Shown here in pieces: positions 1-8,812 of a stretch of 64,000 nt of DNA. Position 1 is the first letter of the stretch. Each line of letters starts with the position of its first letter. The notes below the pieces were generated by a model. The model saw only the letters and a list, made by a program, of their open reading frames with translations, was not told where the DNA came from and did not search any database. The DNA is from Pseudomonadales bacterium (lineage in GTDB: Bacteria > Pseudomonadota > Gammaproteobacteria > Pseudomonadales > Halieaceae), in the NCBI GenBank assembly GCA_024234815.1, contig JACKNO010000005.1:329637-393636 (forward strand), given 5' to 3'. Made by a program: the position numbers and the translations under genes.

Positions 1-973
1 TGACGCCTGCGATTTCGGCGACCCGCTGGCAGCGGTGCGGCAAGCCCCTGAACTGTCTCAACGTTGCCGTCATGCTCGCGTTCGACAGACCGGCGGCATG
101 CCCCAGGGCCAGTGCCGCCAGGGCATTGGCTACATTGTGGCGGCCGGCCAGCCCCAGTTCACGAGTCGGCAGCAGCGGCTCGAAGCCCTGACACAGGTAT
201 TCCTCGCCGGCGATCAGGTCGAGACCAAAACCCTGGAGTTCGGGCTTGTTCATCCGCCAGCTGATTACTTCGACGTCGGCGCCCACCAGTGGAATTGTCA
301 GCGGGTCATCGCGGTTCACCACGGCCTTGCGGCAGCCGCGAAAGATCCGATGCTTGGCCTGATGGTAACGCGGCATCGACCCGTGCCGGTCGAGATGATC
401 CGGGCTGACGTTGAGGACGGTGGCCACTTCAAGTTTCAATTCTCCCGCCCGCTCCAGCTGGAAGCTCGACAGTTCGAGGACGTACAGAGAACGCTTCGGG
501 TCCAGCAGATCGAGCGCGGGTGTACCGAGATTGCCACCCACTCCCACGTCGAGGTGTGCGTCTCTCGCCATCTGCCCGACCAGCTCGGTGACCGTGGACT
601 TCGCATTGGAGCCGGTGATTCCCACTACAGGCGCCATGGCTTCGCGCATGAACAGGTCGATATCACCGATGATTTCGACGCCGGCGTCGCGGGCCTGTTG
701 CACGATCGGCGACTCCATGGAAACTCCGGGGCTTACCACCAGCTCGCTCGCACCGGTGACCAACTCCACCGGGTACACCCCTGCGTAGACGGGAACATCT
801 GGCATTTCCTTCCTGAAATCGGCAAGCCCCGGCGCCTCGGCGCGGGTATCGATGACGCTGAAAGCCTCTCCACGTCGGTAAAAGTAGCGGGCGCAGGACA
901 GACCAGTAGCGCCCAGGCCGACGACCACCCGGTTCACACTGCTTGCAATCACACCCTGTGCCACGTTCGACAT
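1..973 (-). CDS. murD: UDP-N-acetylmuramoylalanine--D-glutamate ligase MurD (C-terminus cut by window edge)
   Basis: MurD adds D-glutamate to UDP-MurNAc-L-Ala in the cytoplasm. The minus strand reads from an ATG at 973 (preceded by GAAGGTG) to the window edge without a stop, giving 324 residues. An N-terminal nucleotide-binding stretch VVGLGATGLS is followed by the Mur ligase ATP loop GSNAKST, a form typical of Pseudomonas-like MurD, then the central domain (LNVSPDHLDRHGS) and the start of the C-terminal domain (FRGLPHRCQ). The family is about 440-450 residues, so roughly 120 are missing only because the window ends. It lies 8 bp after mraY and is surely part of the dcw transcription unit. 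Confidence 0.95.
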   Translation of the reverse strand, partial: MSNVAQGVIASSVNRVVVGLGATGLSCARYFYRRGEAFSVIDTRAEAPGLADFRKEMPDVPVYAGVYPVELVTGASELVVSPGVSMESPIVQQARDAGVEIIGDIDLFMREAMAPVVGITGSNAKSTVTELVGQMARDAHLDVGVGGNLGTPALDLLDPKRSLYVLELSSFQLERAGELKLEVATVLNVSPDHLDRHGSMPRYHQAKHRIFRGCRKAVVNRDDPLTIPLVGADVEVISWRMNKPELQGFGLDLIAGEEYLCQGFEPLLPTRELGLAGRHNVANALAALALGHAAGLSNASMTATLRQFRGLPHRCQRVAEIAGV

Positions 974-981
974 CACCTTCG

Positions 982-2064
982 CTAGCGCAACTTCAGTGTC
1001 GCCAGTCCGAACAGGACCAGCATCACGGTAATAATCCAGAAACGCACAATCACCCGCGGCTCCGGCCATCCCTTCAACTCGAAGTGGTGGTGTATCGGAG
1101 CCATGCGAAAAATGCGCTTGCCGGTCAATTTGAACGACGCCACCTGCAGAATGACCGATACGGTCTCCAGCACGAAGATGCCGCCCATAATGAAAAATAC
1201 GATTTCGTGGCGGGTGATGACGGCCACGGTTCCCAGGGCCGCGCCCAGTGCCAGCGCCCCGACATCACCCATAAAAACTTGCGCGGGATAGGTGTTAAAC
1301 CACAGGAAGCCGAGACCCGCGCCGGCAATCGCACCGCAGAATACGGCGAGTTCACCGCTGCCTGCCACGTAGGGTATGTGCAGGTACCTGGAAAAATCCG
1401 CGTGCCCCGTGAGGTAGGCGATGATACCCAGCGCGCTACCCACCATCACGGTGGGCAGGATGGCGAGGCCGTCCAGGCCATCCGTCAGGTTGACCGCGTT
1501 GCTGGCGCCGACGATGACAAAGTACGCCAGCGCCACAAACAGCGGCCCCATACTCCAGGCGAAGTCCTTGAAAAAAGGAATGTAGAGTTCGGTGGTTACC
1601 GGTGTATCAAATGCGAGGTACAGGTACAGGGCGGCACCCAGACCCGCGAGCGACTGCCAGAAGTACTTCCAGCGGGCAGGCAGGCCGCGGGAATCCCGCT
1701 CGACAACCTTGCGGTAGTCGTCCACCCAACCCACCGCACCGAACACCGCCGTGACCAGGATGGCAATCCAGAGGTAGGCATTGCGCAGATCGCCCCACAG
1801 CAGACTGGCGATGGCGATGGCGACAAGTATGAGAGCGCCGCCCATGGTTGGCGTGCCGGACTTGCTGAGGTGACTCTGCGGGCCGTCGCTGCGCACCGCC
1901 TGGCCTACCTGGTAGTAGTTCAAACGCCGGATCATGGTCGGCCCCACCAGCAATGAAATAGCCAGCGCGGTGCCGGCGGCCAGGATGCCGCGCAGGGTGA
2001 GGTACCCGAACACGAGGAACCCCTTGTGGAATTCGCCCAGGTACTCCGCCAGAAATAACAGCAT
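982..2064 (-). CDS. mraY: phospho-N-acetylmuramoyl-pentapeptide-transferase MraY
   Basis: MraY is the inner membrane enzyme that transfers phospho-MurNAc-pentapeptide from UDP to undecaprenyl phosphate, making lipid I. The 360-residue length equals the usual size. Family signatures are visible: the Mg-binding aspartates in GWVDDYRK, the NLTDGLDGLA loop, and the APIHHHFELKGWPE histidine motif near the C-terminus. About ten hydrophobic helices run through the protein. The ATG start follows the murF stop by 2 bp, which indicates translational coupling in the dcw operon. Confidence 0.97.
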   Translation of the reverse strand: MLLFLAEYLGEFHKGFLVFGYLTLRGILAAGTALAISLLVGPTMIRRLNYYQVGQAVRSDGPQSHLSKSGTPTMGGALILVAIAIASLLWGDLRNAYLWIAILVTAVFGAVGWVDDYRKVVERDSRGLPARWKYFWQSLAGLGAALYLYLAFDTPVTTELYIPFFKDFAWSMGPLFVALAYFVIVGASNAVNLTDGLDGLAILPTVMVGSALGIIAYLTGHADFSRYLHIPYVAGSGELAVFCGAIAGAGLGFLWFNTYPAQVFMGDVGALALGAALGTVAVITRHEIVFFIMGGIFVLETVSVILQVASFKLTGKRIFRMAPIHHHFELKGWPEPRVIVRFWIITVMLVLFGLATLKLR

Positions 2065-2066
2065 GT

Positions 2067-3434
2067 TCAGCTCTCCCCCGCCGGCGCTGACGCCAGCATT
2101 GCCTGCATCACCCGCTCCATACGGGTGCTGCGGGAACCTTTGACCAGCACGCTGTCAGCGGCGCCGAACTCGCCCTCAAGTGCCTGGATTGCCGCCTCGC
2201 AATCGGCAAACCAACGGCCGCCCGCACCAAAGCCATCGACTGCGACCTGCAGTTCCGGACCCACGCCCCAGAACTGGTCGATACCGCTGGCAAAAGCGTA
2301 TTGACCGATCTCCCGGTGCAGGACTTCGCTGCCGGGACCCAACTCCCGCATCGCCCCCAGCACCAGGGTGCGGCGCCCCTCGCAGCCCGCCAGCATGTCA
2401 ATGGCAGCGCGCACGGAACCGGGGTTGGCGTTATAGCAGTCGTCGATCACCGTGGCGCCGGTCGGCGATATCGCATACGCCAGGCGCCCCGCTGTCGGTC
2501 GCACCGCCTCCAGTCCCGCCCCGATTTCGTCCAGGCGAAGTCCGCAGGCCAGGCCGACCGCCGTGGCCGCCAGCGCATTCGCCACGTTGTGAACACCCGG
2601 CAGCAGTAGCTTGATCGGCAGTTCGCCCTGCGGGGTGACAGCCGTAAAACTGACGCCCCGGATTCCGTGGGACCGGACTGCCGTGGCAGTTACCGCCGCA
2701 GGGGAATTCATCCCGAAATCGAGGATGGTCGCGGAGCCCGCGCGGTCTCGCCAGGCCTGTGCCCAGGGCTGGTCTGCGTTGATCACAGCGCAATCCCCCG
2801 CTCCCAGCGCATCGTAAATTTCGCCCTTGGCGGCGGCCACATCCTCCACACTGCCGAAGCCCTGTAAATGGGCCGGCATGGCGTTCAGCAACAGCGCCAC
2901 CGTGGGCCTGCCGATTTCGCACAACCATGCAATATCACCGGCCCTTGCCGCACCCATCTCAACCACTGCGAACTCCACGCCGGGCTCGAGCGCCAGCAGC
3001 GTCAGCGGCACTCCAATCTCGTTGTTCAGGTTGCCTTCGGTGGCCAGTGTGCGGCCTCGCTGCGCCAGCACCGAGCGCACCATATTCTTGACCGTGGTCT
3101 TGCCACTGCTGCCGGTGATGGCCACCAGCGGCCCCCGGAACAGGGAACGGTTATAGGCGCCCAGCTGCCCCAGCGCCCGCTGCGTGTCGACCACCTTCAG
3201 CTGCGACAGCTCGAGGTCGCTTTCACGACTGACCAGCGCGGCGTCCACGCCGGCGTTGGCCACCTGCCCCAAAAAGTCGTGCCCGTCGAAATTCTCTCCC
3301 CGCAGCGCCACGAACAGGGCGCCCTCGCGGACAGCCCGGCTGTCCGTGGACACGCTGGTGAACTCCCGGTCAACACCGATGAGTTGCGCCTGCAGTGGCT
3401 CCACCAGCTCGGCCAGCGTCAGCGTCCGCATCAT
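2067..3434 (-). CDS. murF: UDP-N-acetylmuramoyl-tripeptide--D-alanyl-D-alanine ligase MurF
   Basis: MurF attaches D-Ala-D-Ala to UDP-MurNAc-tripeptide, the last cytoplasmic step of the peptidoglycan precursor pathway. At 455 residues it has the expected length. The ATP loop GSSGKTT is at residues 108-114, with the central ligase domain (LNNEIGVPLTLL, VVEMGA) and a C-terminal domain containing DDCYNANPGS. Two ATG codons are adjacent at the start (3434 and 3431), and they overlap the murE stop by 4 or 1 bp. It sits between murE and mraY as in almost all proteobacterial dcw clusters. Confidence 0.97.
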   Translation of the reverse strand: MMRTLTLAELVEPLQAQLIGVDREFTSVSTDSRAVREGALFVALRGENFDGHDFLGQVANAGVDAALVSRESDLELSQLKVVDTQRALGQLGAYNRSLFRGPLVAITGSSGKTTVKNMVRSVLAQRGRTLATEGNLNNEIGVPLTLLALEPGVEFAVVEMGAARAGDIAWLCEIGRPTVALLLNAMPAHLQGFGSVEDVAAAKGEIYDALGAGDCAVINADQPWAQAWRDRAGSATILDFGMNSPAAVTATAVRSHGIRGVSFTAVTPQGELPIKLLLPGVHNVANALAATAVGLACGLRLDEIGAGLEAVRPTAGRLAYAISPTGATVIDDCYNANPGSVRAAIDMLAGCEGRRTLVLGAMRELGPGSEVLHREIGQYAFASGIDQFWGVGPELQVAVDGFGAGGRWFADCEAAIQALEGEFGAADSVLVKGSRSTRMERVMQAMLASAPAGES

Positions 3435-4921
3435 GATGCCGCCCTCTGCGCCAGGGCCCCAAGCGCCTGCTCTTCATCACTGAAATGCAGGCGTTCGCCC
3501 TCGATAATCTGGTAGTCCTCGTGCCCCTTGCCGGCAATGACGACACAATCGCCCGGGCGCGCATCCCCTATCGCGCGGTAGATTGCCGCGGCCCGATCAG
3601 GCACCAGCACAAAATCGCCGCTGCAGCCGGTGGCGATATCCGCCAGGATAGCGGCGGGGTCTTCACTGCGCGGGTTATCACTGGTTACGATGACCCGGTC
3701 GGACAGCAGACTCGCCACCCGCCCCATCACCTGCCGCTTCGCGCGATCCCGGTCACCACCGCACCCGAATACGGTCACCAGCCGCCCCGCGACATGGGTT
3801 TTCAGTGCGCGCAGCACCTGCTCCAGCGCATCGGGCGTGTGCGCGTAATCAACGATGACCTGCAACCCCAGGTCATTGGGAATCACCTGCATGCGCCCTG
3901 GCACCGGCTTCAGTTCTGTCACTGCCTGCAGTACCGCGGCCAGGTCTTCCCCCGCCAGCATCACCGCGGTCACCGCCGCGGCCAGGTTGGCCAGGTTGAA
4001 CTCGCCCGGCAGCGGGCTGGAAACCCTGCCCTGGCCCCAGGGAGTCAGCAACTCGGCATCGACACCGCCGGCGCTGAAGCGCGGGTTTCGAACGCGTACA
4101 TCCGAGTTCGCGCCACTGCCCGAATACGTCAACCGGCGCACGCCTTCGCCGACCGCCGCCAGCACCTGGGGAGCGAATTCATCGTCCACATTGATAACCG
4201 CGTTGCGCAGCCCCGGACTGGCGAACAGTTGCAGCTTGGCGCGCCCGTAGGCATCCATACTGCCGTGGTAGTCGAGGTGATCGTGGGAGAGGTTGGTATA
4301 AATGGCGGTCTTGAACTCAACACCACTGACGCGCCCCTGCACCAGGGCGTGAGACGACACTTCCATGCAGACGACGGATACGCCCTGGTCACGCCATTGC
4401 GCCAGCTGCTGCTGTAAAGAGACCGGATCCGGGGTAGTGTTGACAGACTCCGCGACACTGTCATCCAGGGTGGCGCCCAGGGTTCCAATCACGCCGTAGG
4501 ACTTGCCGAGGGAGCGACCCAGTTGCGCCACCAGGCGGCTGGTGGTGGTTTTGCCATTAGTACCGGTGACGCCCACCATATGCAGGTCGCGTGTCGGATG
4601 GCGATAGAACCGCGCCGCCAGCGATCCCAGGTCAAAACGCAATTCCGGAATCTCCACCAGCGGCACCGGCAGCGCATCGACAAAACCGGCCACGGGCGCT
4701 TCCGCAACGACAGCCGAGGCGCCATTCGCGACGGCCTGCTCTATAAACTGGCGGCCGTCGTGCACATCACCGGGAACGGCCAGGAACAGGTCGCCCTTGC
4801 GCACCTTACGGCTGTCCAGGTGCAGGCCGCTGATCAAGGTATCACCGCCGCTGCAACCCGGACGCCCGAGCAACTGCGACAGCGGCATCGCCCCGGGTGC
4901 GACTGTACCGGCAGCCATCAT
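3431..4921 (-). CDS. murE: UDP-N-acetylmuramoyl-tripeptide synthetase MurE (meso-diaminopimelate type)
   Basis: MurE adds the third residue of the stem peptide. The protein is 496 residues with the ATP loop GTNGKTT at 120-126 and a DNPR motif at 415-418. In this family DNPR marks enzymes that use meso-diaminopimelate rather than lysine, so the organism should have Gram-negative A1-gamma peptidoglycan. Three possible starts are stacked: GTG at 4924 and ATG at 4921 and 4918. I chose the ATG at 4921, which overlaps the ftsI stop as TGATG. It is translationally coupled to ftsI and murF. Confidence 0.95.
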   Translation of the reverse strand: MMAAGTVAPGAMPLSQLLGRPGCSGGDTLISGLHLDSRKVRKGDLFLAVPGDVHDGRQFIEQAVANGASAVVAEAPVAGFVDALPVPLVEIPELRFDLGSLAARFYRHPTRDLHMVGVTGTNGKTTTSRLVAQLGRSLGKSYGVIGTLGATLDDSVAESVNTTPDPVSLQQQLAQWRDQGVSVVCMEVSSHALVQGRVSGVEFKTAIYTNLSHDHLDYHGSMDAYGRAKLQLFASPGLRNAVINVDDEFAPQVLAAVGEGVRRLTYSGSGANSDVRVRNPRFSAGGVDAELLTPWGQGRVSSPLPGEFNLANLAAAVTAVMLAGEDLAAVLQAVTELKPVPGRMQVIPNDLGLQVIVDYAHTPDALEQVLRALKTHVAGRLVTVFGCGGDRDRAKRQVMGRVASLLSDRVIVTSDNPRSEDPAAILADIATGCSGDFVLVPDRAAAIYRAIGDARPGDCVVIAGKGHEDYQIIEGERLHFSDEEQALGALAQRAAS

Positions 4922-6666
4922 CACGCCGGCCCCCTGCCTGCAGACTTCGCAGCCGCGGCCAGCGCGGTCTCGTCCGTGGGCGCCACGTTCAGCAGGCGCA
5001 ATGCACCCTTGGTGACTGTAGAGAAAACGGGTGCCGCTACCGCACCGCCACCGTAGGCGTCGCCCTTGGGATCGTTGATGACGACAACCGTGACAATACG
5101 CGGATTGTCGATAGGCGCAATGCCCGCAAACCAGGCTACATACTGATCCGCAATATAGCCCTTCGCCCCCACCTTGTGGACGGTCCCTGTCTTGCCGCCC
5201 ACCGGGAATCCGGGCACTCGCGCCTTGCGCGCCGTGCCCTGGTCGCCGGTAACGGCATGCAGAACCTCGAGAACTTCCCGCGCTATCTGGGGAGAAACAA
5301 TTCGTTCGCCGGCAGGCGCTGCGCCCTTCAGGGCCAGCAGTGACAGCGGCTGCTGCACCCCGTCGTTGGCAAACACGCTATACGCCCGCGCCAGCTGCAG
5401 TGGGCTTGCGCTTATACCGTAGCCAAAGGCGAGGGATACTTTTTCGGTGGCATACCAGCGGGCGCGATCCGGCAGCGACCCCGAGCTCTCTCCCGGGAAG
5501 CCGGTGCCCGGCGCGTGCCCGATACCGAAGCGGTTGAACACCTCCCGGATGGGCTCATGTCCCAGGTCCAGCGCGATCTTGGTTACGCCCACCTGGCTGG
5601 ATTTTTCGATCACGCGGGACACGCTGATCAGGCCGTAGTTTCGCGGATCGGGGTAGACCTTGGGACCCACGCGGATACGCCCGGGGGAGGTATCGATCAT
5701 GGTGCTTGTGGTATAGCGGCCACTTTCCAGCGCCGCCACCAGAGTGAGCGTTTTCATGGTGGAACCGGGCTCGTACACATCGGTTGCCACCCGGTTGCGC
5801 ATGCTGGCCGGGTCCGCGCCCTTGCTGCTGTTCGGGTTGTAGGCCGGATAGTTCACCATAGCCAGAATCTCACCGGTATGGGCGTCCAGGGTCACGATTG
5901 AACCGGATTCCGCGCCGATCTCGGTCACCGCCTTGCGCAGCTCGCGATGCTGCAGGTACTGCAGGCGCAGATCGATACTCAGGGTGAGGTCCTTGCCCGA
6001 CTGTGCCGGCTGCAATACGCCGATATCCCTCACCACCTCGCCGTGCAGGTCCTTGATGTACTTTTTCTTGCCGGGCACGCCCTTGAGCCACTCGTCGTAA
6101 GCCAATTCCAGCCCCGCGATGCCCTGGTCATCAACGTTGGTGAAGCCCAGCAACTGTGACGCCACCTCACCCGCGGGATAGAAGCGCTGGTACTCGCGCT
6201 CGCCGCTCACCCCCCTGATCCGCAGGGCCAGAATCTCCCTGGCGTCAGCCGGCACCATATGCCGCCGCAGATACATGAACTGCTTGCCCTGGTATCGGGT
6301 CAGGCGCTCGTTCAGCACGCCCAATTCCATTCCCAGCGCGTCCGCCAGCTCCGGGAGGCGCTCTGAACCTTCCAGCACTTTCGGGTTTGCCCAGATCGAA
6401 ATGACCGGCGTGCTCACCGCCAGCGGCTCCCCCCGACGATCCGTAATCACACCGCGGTAGGCGGGAATCTCGGCAGTGCGGACAGAGCGCATGTCACCCT
6501 GGTCCTGGAGGAACTCGAAACCGCGCTCGGTATCAATAATCTGCAGCGACAGCACCCGCCCCACCAGCATTATCGGCAGCGCGGCCAACACTGCCACCAC
6601 CAGGTAAAAGCGCACCCTGGCCTCCGGCTTGCCCTTGGACACCCGCTTTTTGCCATCCCGGGTCAT
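4921..6666 (-). CDS. ftsI: septal peptidoglycan DD-transpeptidase FtsI (PBP3)
   Basis: FtsI is the class B penicillin-binding protein that crosslinks septal peptidoglycan. The 581-residue protein has one N-terminal membrane segment (about residues 18-37), a pedestal domain and a transpeptidase domain. The catalytic serine is S302 in STMK (302-305), and KTGT is at 492-495. The middle motif reads SSQ (356-358) where Escherichia and Pseudomonas have SSN; the codon is clearly CAG. The start is the ATG at 6666 rather than an upstream in-frame codon, because it overlaps the ftsL stop by 4 bp (ATGA) and gives the family's normal N-terminus. Confidence 0.96.
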   Translation of the reverse strand: MTRDGKKRVSKGKPEARVRFYLVVAVLAALPIMLVGRVLSLQIIDTERGFEFLQDQGDMRSVRTAEIPAYRGVITDRRGEPLAVSTPVISIWANPKVLEGSERLPELADALGMELGVLNERLTRYQGKQFMYLRRHMVPADAREILALRIRGVSGEREYQRFYPAGEVASQLLGFTNVDDQGIAGLELAYDEWLKGVPGKKKYIKDLHGEVVRDIGVLQPAQSGKDLTLSIDLRLQYLQHRELRKAVTEIGAESGSIVTLDAHTGEILAMVNYPAYNPNSSKGADPASMRNRVATDVYEPGSTMKTLTLVAALESGRYTTSTMIDTSPGRIRVGPKVYPDPRNYGLISVSRVIEKSSQVGVTKIALDLGHEPIREVFNRFGIGHAPGTGFPGESSGSLPDRARWYATEKVSLAFGYGISASPLQLARAYSVFANDGVQQPLSLLALKGAAPAGERIVSPQIAREVLEVLHAVTGDQGTARKARVPGFPVGGKTGTVHKVGAKGYIADQYVAWFAGIAPIDNPRIVTVVVINDPKGDAYGGGAVAAPVFSTVTKGALRLLNVAPTDETALAAAAKSAGRGPA

Positions 6667-6971
6667 CGGGGCAGCACCTTGAGCTGGGAGAGTTCCGGCG
6701 CCTGCATACCCAACTCCTGCACTGCAACCTTTTCCACCCGGTAGTGGGACGCCCAGGTACTGTGCTCCAGCAGCAGCCGACCGTAGTCTTCCTGCAGATA
6801 CCACTGGGAGGATTCCAGCTCCTGCAGCTTCGCATACATGGCCCTGCAGGCATGGGTGCTGTAGATCACGGCGAAAGTGGAGGCCAGGATCAGCACCGTC
6901 AAGGCCGCAGCCAGCCAGGCCAACTGGCGGCCGGGGCCCTCTTGATCAACTGTCGCTGTCGCTGTTACCAC
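6663..6971 (-). CDS. ftsL: cell division protein FtsL
   Basis: FtsL is a small bitopic division protein that forms a complex with FtsB and FtsQ. The 102-residue product has a short cytoplasmic N-terminus, one membrane segment at about residues 17-37 (LAWLAAALTVLILAST) and a periplasmic coiled-coil region ending in a leucine-rich part (QELGMQAPELSQLKVL), the standard FtsL layout. The start is GTG with a weak ribosome binding site. The identification rests mainly on architecture and its slot between rsmH and ftsI, since sequence conservation in this family is low. Confidence 0.9.
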   Translation of the reverse strand: MVTATATVDQEGPGRQLAWLAAALTVLILASTFAVIYSTHACRAMYAKLQELESSQWYLQEDYGRLLLEHSTWASHYRVEKVAVQELGMQAPELSQLKVLPR

Positions 6972-7003
6972 GCCTGTCTACCCACTGCAGGCTGACCCAA
7001 TGG

Positions 7004-7921
7004 TCAGCTGATTTTTTCCGCGACGCGCATAATTGCGCTGCGGGATCGAACATTGCCTGCCACCTCTTCGGCGCTGGCCTTTACTGCCTTCCCAATCAAC
7101 TTCATGCGCCGATTGATCGCGCTGTCGCGCACCGGCACACCCATTGGTAACTGCTCGCCCCTGGCCATATCGCGCATGTAGCGCTTGACCAGGCGATCCT
7201 CCAGGGAGTGAAAACTGATCACCACGAGCCGGCCGCCGATGCGCAACATGTCCAACGCAACCGCGAGCAGCTCCCGCAGATCATCAAGCTCGCTGTTGGT
7301 CTTGATGCGGATAGCCTGAAACGCCCTGGTCGCCGGATGCTTGTGCTTCTCCCACTTCGGGTTGGCCTCACTGACGACCTTGGCGAGGCGACCCGTGGAG
7401 GTGATGGCCTGCTCGCTCCTGGCCTCCACAATGGCCGTGGCGATACGGCGTGAAAAACGCTCCTCTCCGTACTCCTTGAGCACCAGTGCAATCTCGTCGA
7501 TGCTGGCGTGAGACAACCACTGCGCCGCCGTTTCCCCGCGCGTGGTATCCATGCGCATATCCAGCGGGCCATCCTGCAGAAAGCTGAATCCGCGCTCGCC
7601 CTCGTTGAGTTGCGGGCTGGATACGCCCAGATCCAGCAATATCCCATCCAGTTCCGCCACACCCATGCGCTCCAGCTGCCCGGGCAGATCGGCGAAAGAA
7701 CCATGAAAAAACTCAAACCTGGAGTCGGCGGCGGCCAGCTCCCTGGCGGCCTCCTGCGCGGCGGGGTCCTTGTCAACCCCAAGCAACCTGCCCGTGGGCT
7801 CCAGCCGCTGCAACAGGTAACGGCTGTGGCCGCCTCGACCGAAGGTACCATCCACATAAAAGCCGGTGGGGCGCGTCACCAGAGCATCTACCGCTTCTCG
7901 CAACAGAACTGTCTGATGCAT
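7004..7921 (-). CDS. rsmH: 16S rRNA (cytosine(1402)-N(4))-methyltransferase RsmH
   Basis: RsmH (MraW) methylates N4 of C1402 in 16S rRNA; RsmI, also in this window at 9347-10183, adds the 2'-O-methyl to the same nucleotide. The 305-residue protein begins MHQTVLLREAVDAL, has the SAM-binding motif VDGTFGRGGHS and the conserved ISFHSLEDRLVK segment near the C-terminus. I chose the ATG at 7921 over an in-frame GTG at 7930, because AGGTGAGG lies at the right distance before it and the family starts here. mraZ ends 9 bp upstream. Confidence 0.96.
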   Translation of the reverse strand: MHQTVLLREAVDALVTRPTGFYVDGTFGRGGHSRYLLQRLEPTGRLLGVDKDPAAQEAARELAAADSRFEFFHGSFADLPGQLERMGVAELDGILLDLGVSSPQLNEGERGFSFLQDGPLDMRMDTTRGETAAQWLSHASIDEIALVLKEYGEERFSRRIATAIVEARSEQAITSTGRLAKVVSEANPKWEKHKHPATRAFQAIRIKTNSELDDLRELLAVALDMLRIGGRLVVISFHSLEDRLVKRYMRDMARGEQLPMGVPVRDSAINRRMKLIGKAVKASAEEVAGNVRSRSAIMRVAEKIS

Positions 7922-7930
7922 GGCCCTCAC

Positions 7931-8386
7931 CTACAGTGTCAGCGACATTAATTCTTCAGGTAATTCGGCCTCAGGTCCGGAGTCCAGCAGCGCCTGATCG
8001 CGCTCCGCCATCCACAACACCTCAGACCACAATTCGAGTTTGTTGCCCTGCCCCACGAGCACCAGCTTCTTGTCCAGCTTGGCGTATTCCCGCAGCGGCT
8101 GGGGCAGCAGCATACGACCGTTGCCGTCCAGCTCCAGGTCGGTGGCGTAACCCAGCATCAGGCGCTGGAACCGCTTTACGGCGGGCTTCAGGGCGGGCAG
8201 GTTCTGGATATCGCGTTCGATTCGCTCCCATTCGGGCAGGGGATAGATCGCGAGGCAGGCTGACTGGGTATCTATGGTCACCACGATCCGGCCGCCACAC
8301 TCACTCAACAGGGGTTCGCGCTGGCGGGCTGGCATTGCCAACCTACCCTTCGAATCCATGTTGATATGTTGTACGCCGCGAAACAC
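7931..8386 (-). CDS. mraZ: transcriptional regulator MraZ
   Basis: MraZ is a ring-forming, AbrB-fold DNA-binding protein that represses the dcw promoter. Two SpoVT-AbrB repeats are visible: one around NMDSKGRLAMPAR near the N-terminus and one around ELDGNGRMLLPQPLREYA. The frame opens upstream at 8422, but family members begin (M)FRG, so the start is the GTG at 8386, preceded by TGGGGA; this gives 151 residues, the usual length. It is the first gene of the cluster and its own binding boxes lie just upstream (8419-8454). Confidence 0.93.
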   Translation of the reverse strand: MFRGVQHINMDSKGRLAMPARQREPLLSECGGRIVVTIDTQSACLAIYPLPEWERIERDIQNLPALKPAVKRFQRLMLGYATDLELDGNGRMLLPQPLREYAKLDKKLVLVGQGNKLELWSEVLWMAERDQALLDSGPEAELPEELMSLTL

Positions 8387-8418
8387 GCCAGTTTTCCCCA
8401 CTCCAATGACTTTAAAAA

Positions 8419-8454
8419 CCACTTAAAGCCAAAAAATCCCACTTATTTCCACTT
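8419..8454 (-). promoter_or_regulatory. array of MraZ-binding boxes upstream of mraZ
   Basis: Read on the minus strand, four hexamers recur at exactly 10-bp intervals: AAGTGG at 8454-8449 and 8444-8439, a degenerate TTTTGG at 8434-8429, and AAGTGG at 8424-8419. MraZ is known to bind short GTG(G)-type direct repeats with one-turn spacing in the mra promoter region, as reported in Escherichia and Mycoplasma. The array begins about 7 bp after the predicted -10 box, so bound MraZ would block promoter clearance. Autoregulation is inferred from position and family knowledge. Confidence 0.75.
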
Positions 8455-8460
8455 TTCGAC

Positions 8461-8490
8461 ACTATAGGTCTCGCCGAGAGAATGTGTCAA
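8461..8490 (-). promoter_or_regulatory. sigma-70 promoter of the mraZ-dcw operon
   Basis: On the minus strand a consensus TTGACA (8490-8485) is separated by 18 bp from TATAGT (8466-8461). This is one of the best promoter matches in the window and is placed immediately upstream of the MraZ boxes and mraZ. Confidence 0.75.
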
Positions 8491-8812
8491 CCCAGACGAA
8501 GAAAAAAACGTTTTAATTTCAGTCAATTAGCGCACTTTTGGGGGAGTGCGCCGCCGGAAAATCGAGGACGTGGCGAGCAAAATAATGGATGAAAACAGGC
8601 CTGTAACCGCTACTTCTAAGGTTCTACTTTAACTTACAGTCCAATTTTTCATTTCTGCGGACCCTGCTTAGCAGGAAAAAATATAAGAATGCCCGCAACT
8701 ATCGCCTTTTCAGGCAGGGAGGGATCGAGCGGGCCAACCGCGGTTGTAATTGGGCACCACCGGGCTAGCGCTATCGCACTGCCCGGGGCTTGCCAGGGAA
8801 GGAAGGGAAAAA
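8491..8812. other. intergenic region between the dcw promoter and rnpB
   Basis: About 320 bp without a convincing gene. It contains an inverted repeat GCGCACT/AGTGCGC at 8530-8551, a short palindrome CCTGCT-T-AGCAGG at 8663-8675 and a GC-rich hairpin CCGGGC/GCCCGG at 8760-8786 just past the rnpB 3' end. None is followed by a proper T-run on the relevant strand, so I do not call a terminator; the 8760-8786 hairpin could still take part in rnpB 3' end formation. Confidence 0.4.

Noticed and set aside
8663..8675. CCTGCT-T-AGCAGG palindrome as a terminator
   Set aside because: The A-run follows on the plus strand and the T-run precedes on the minus strand, which is the wrong order for rnpB or any neighbour.
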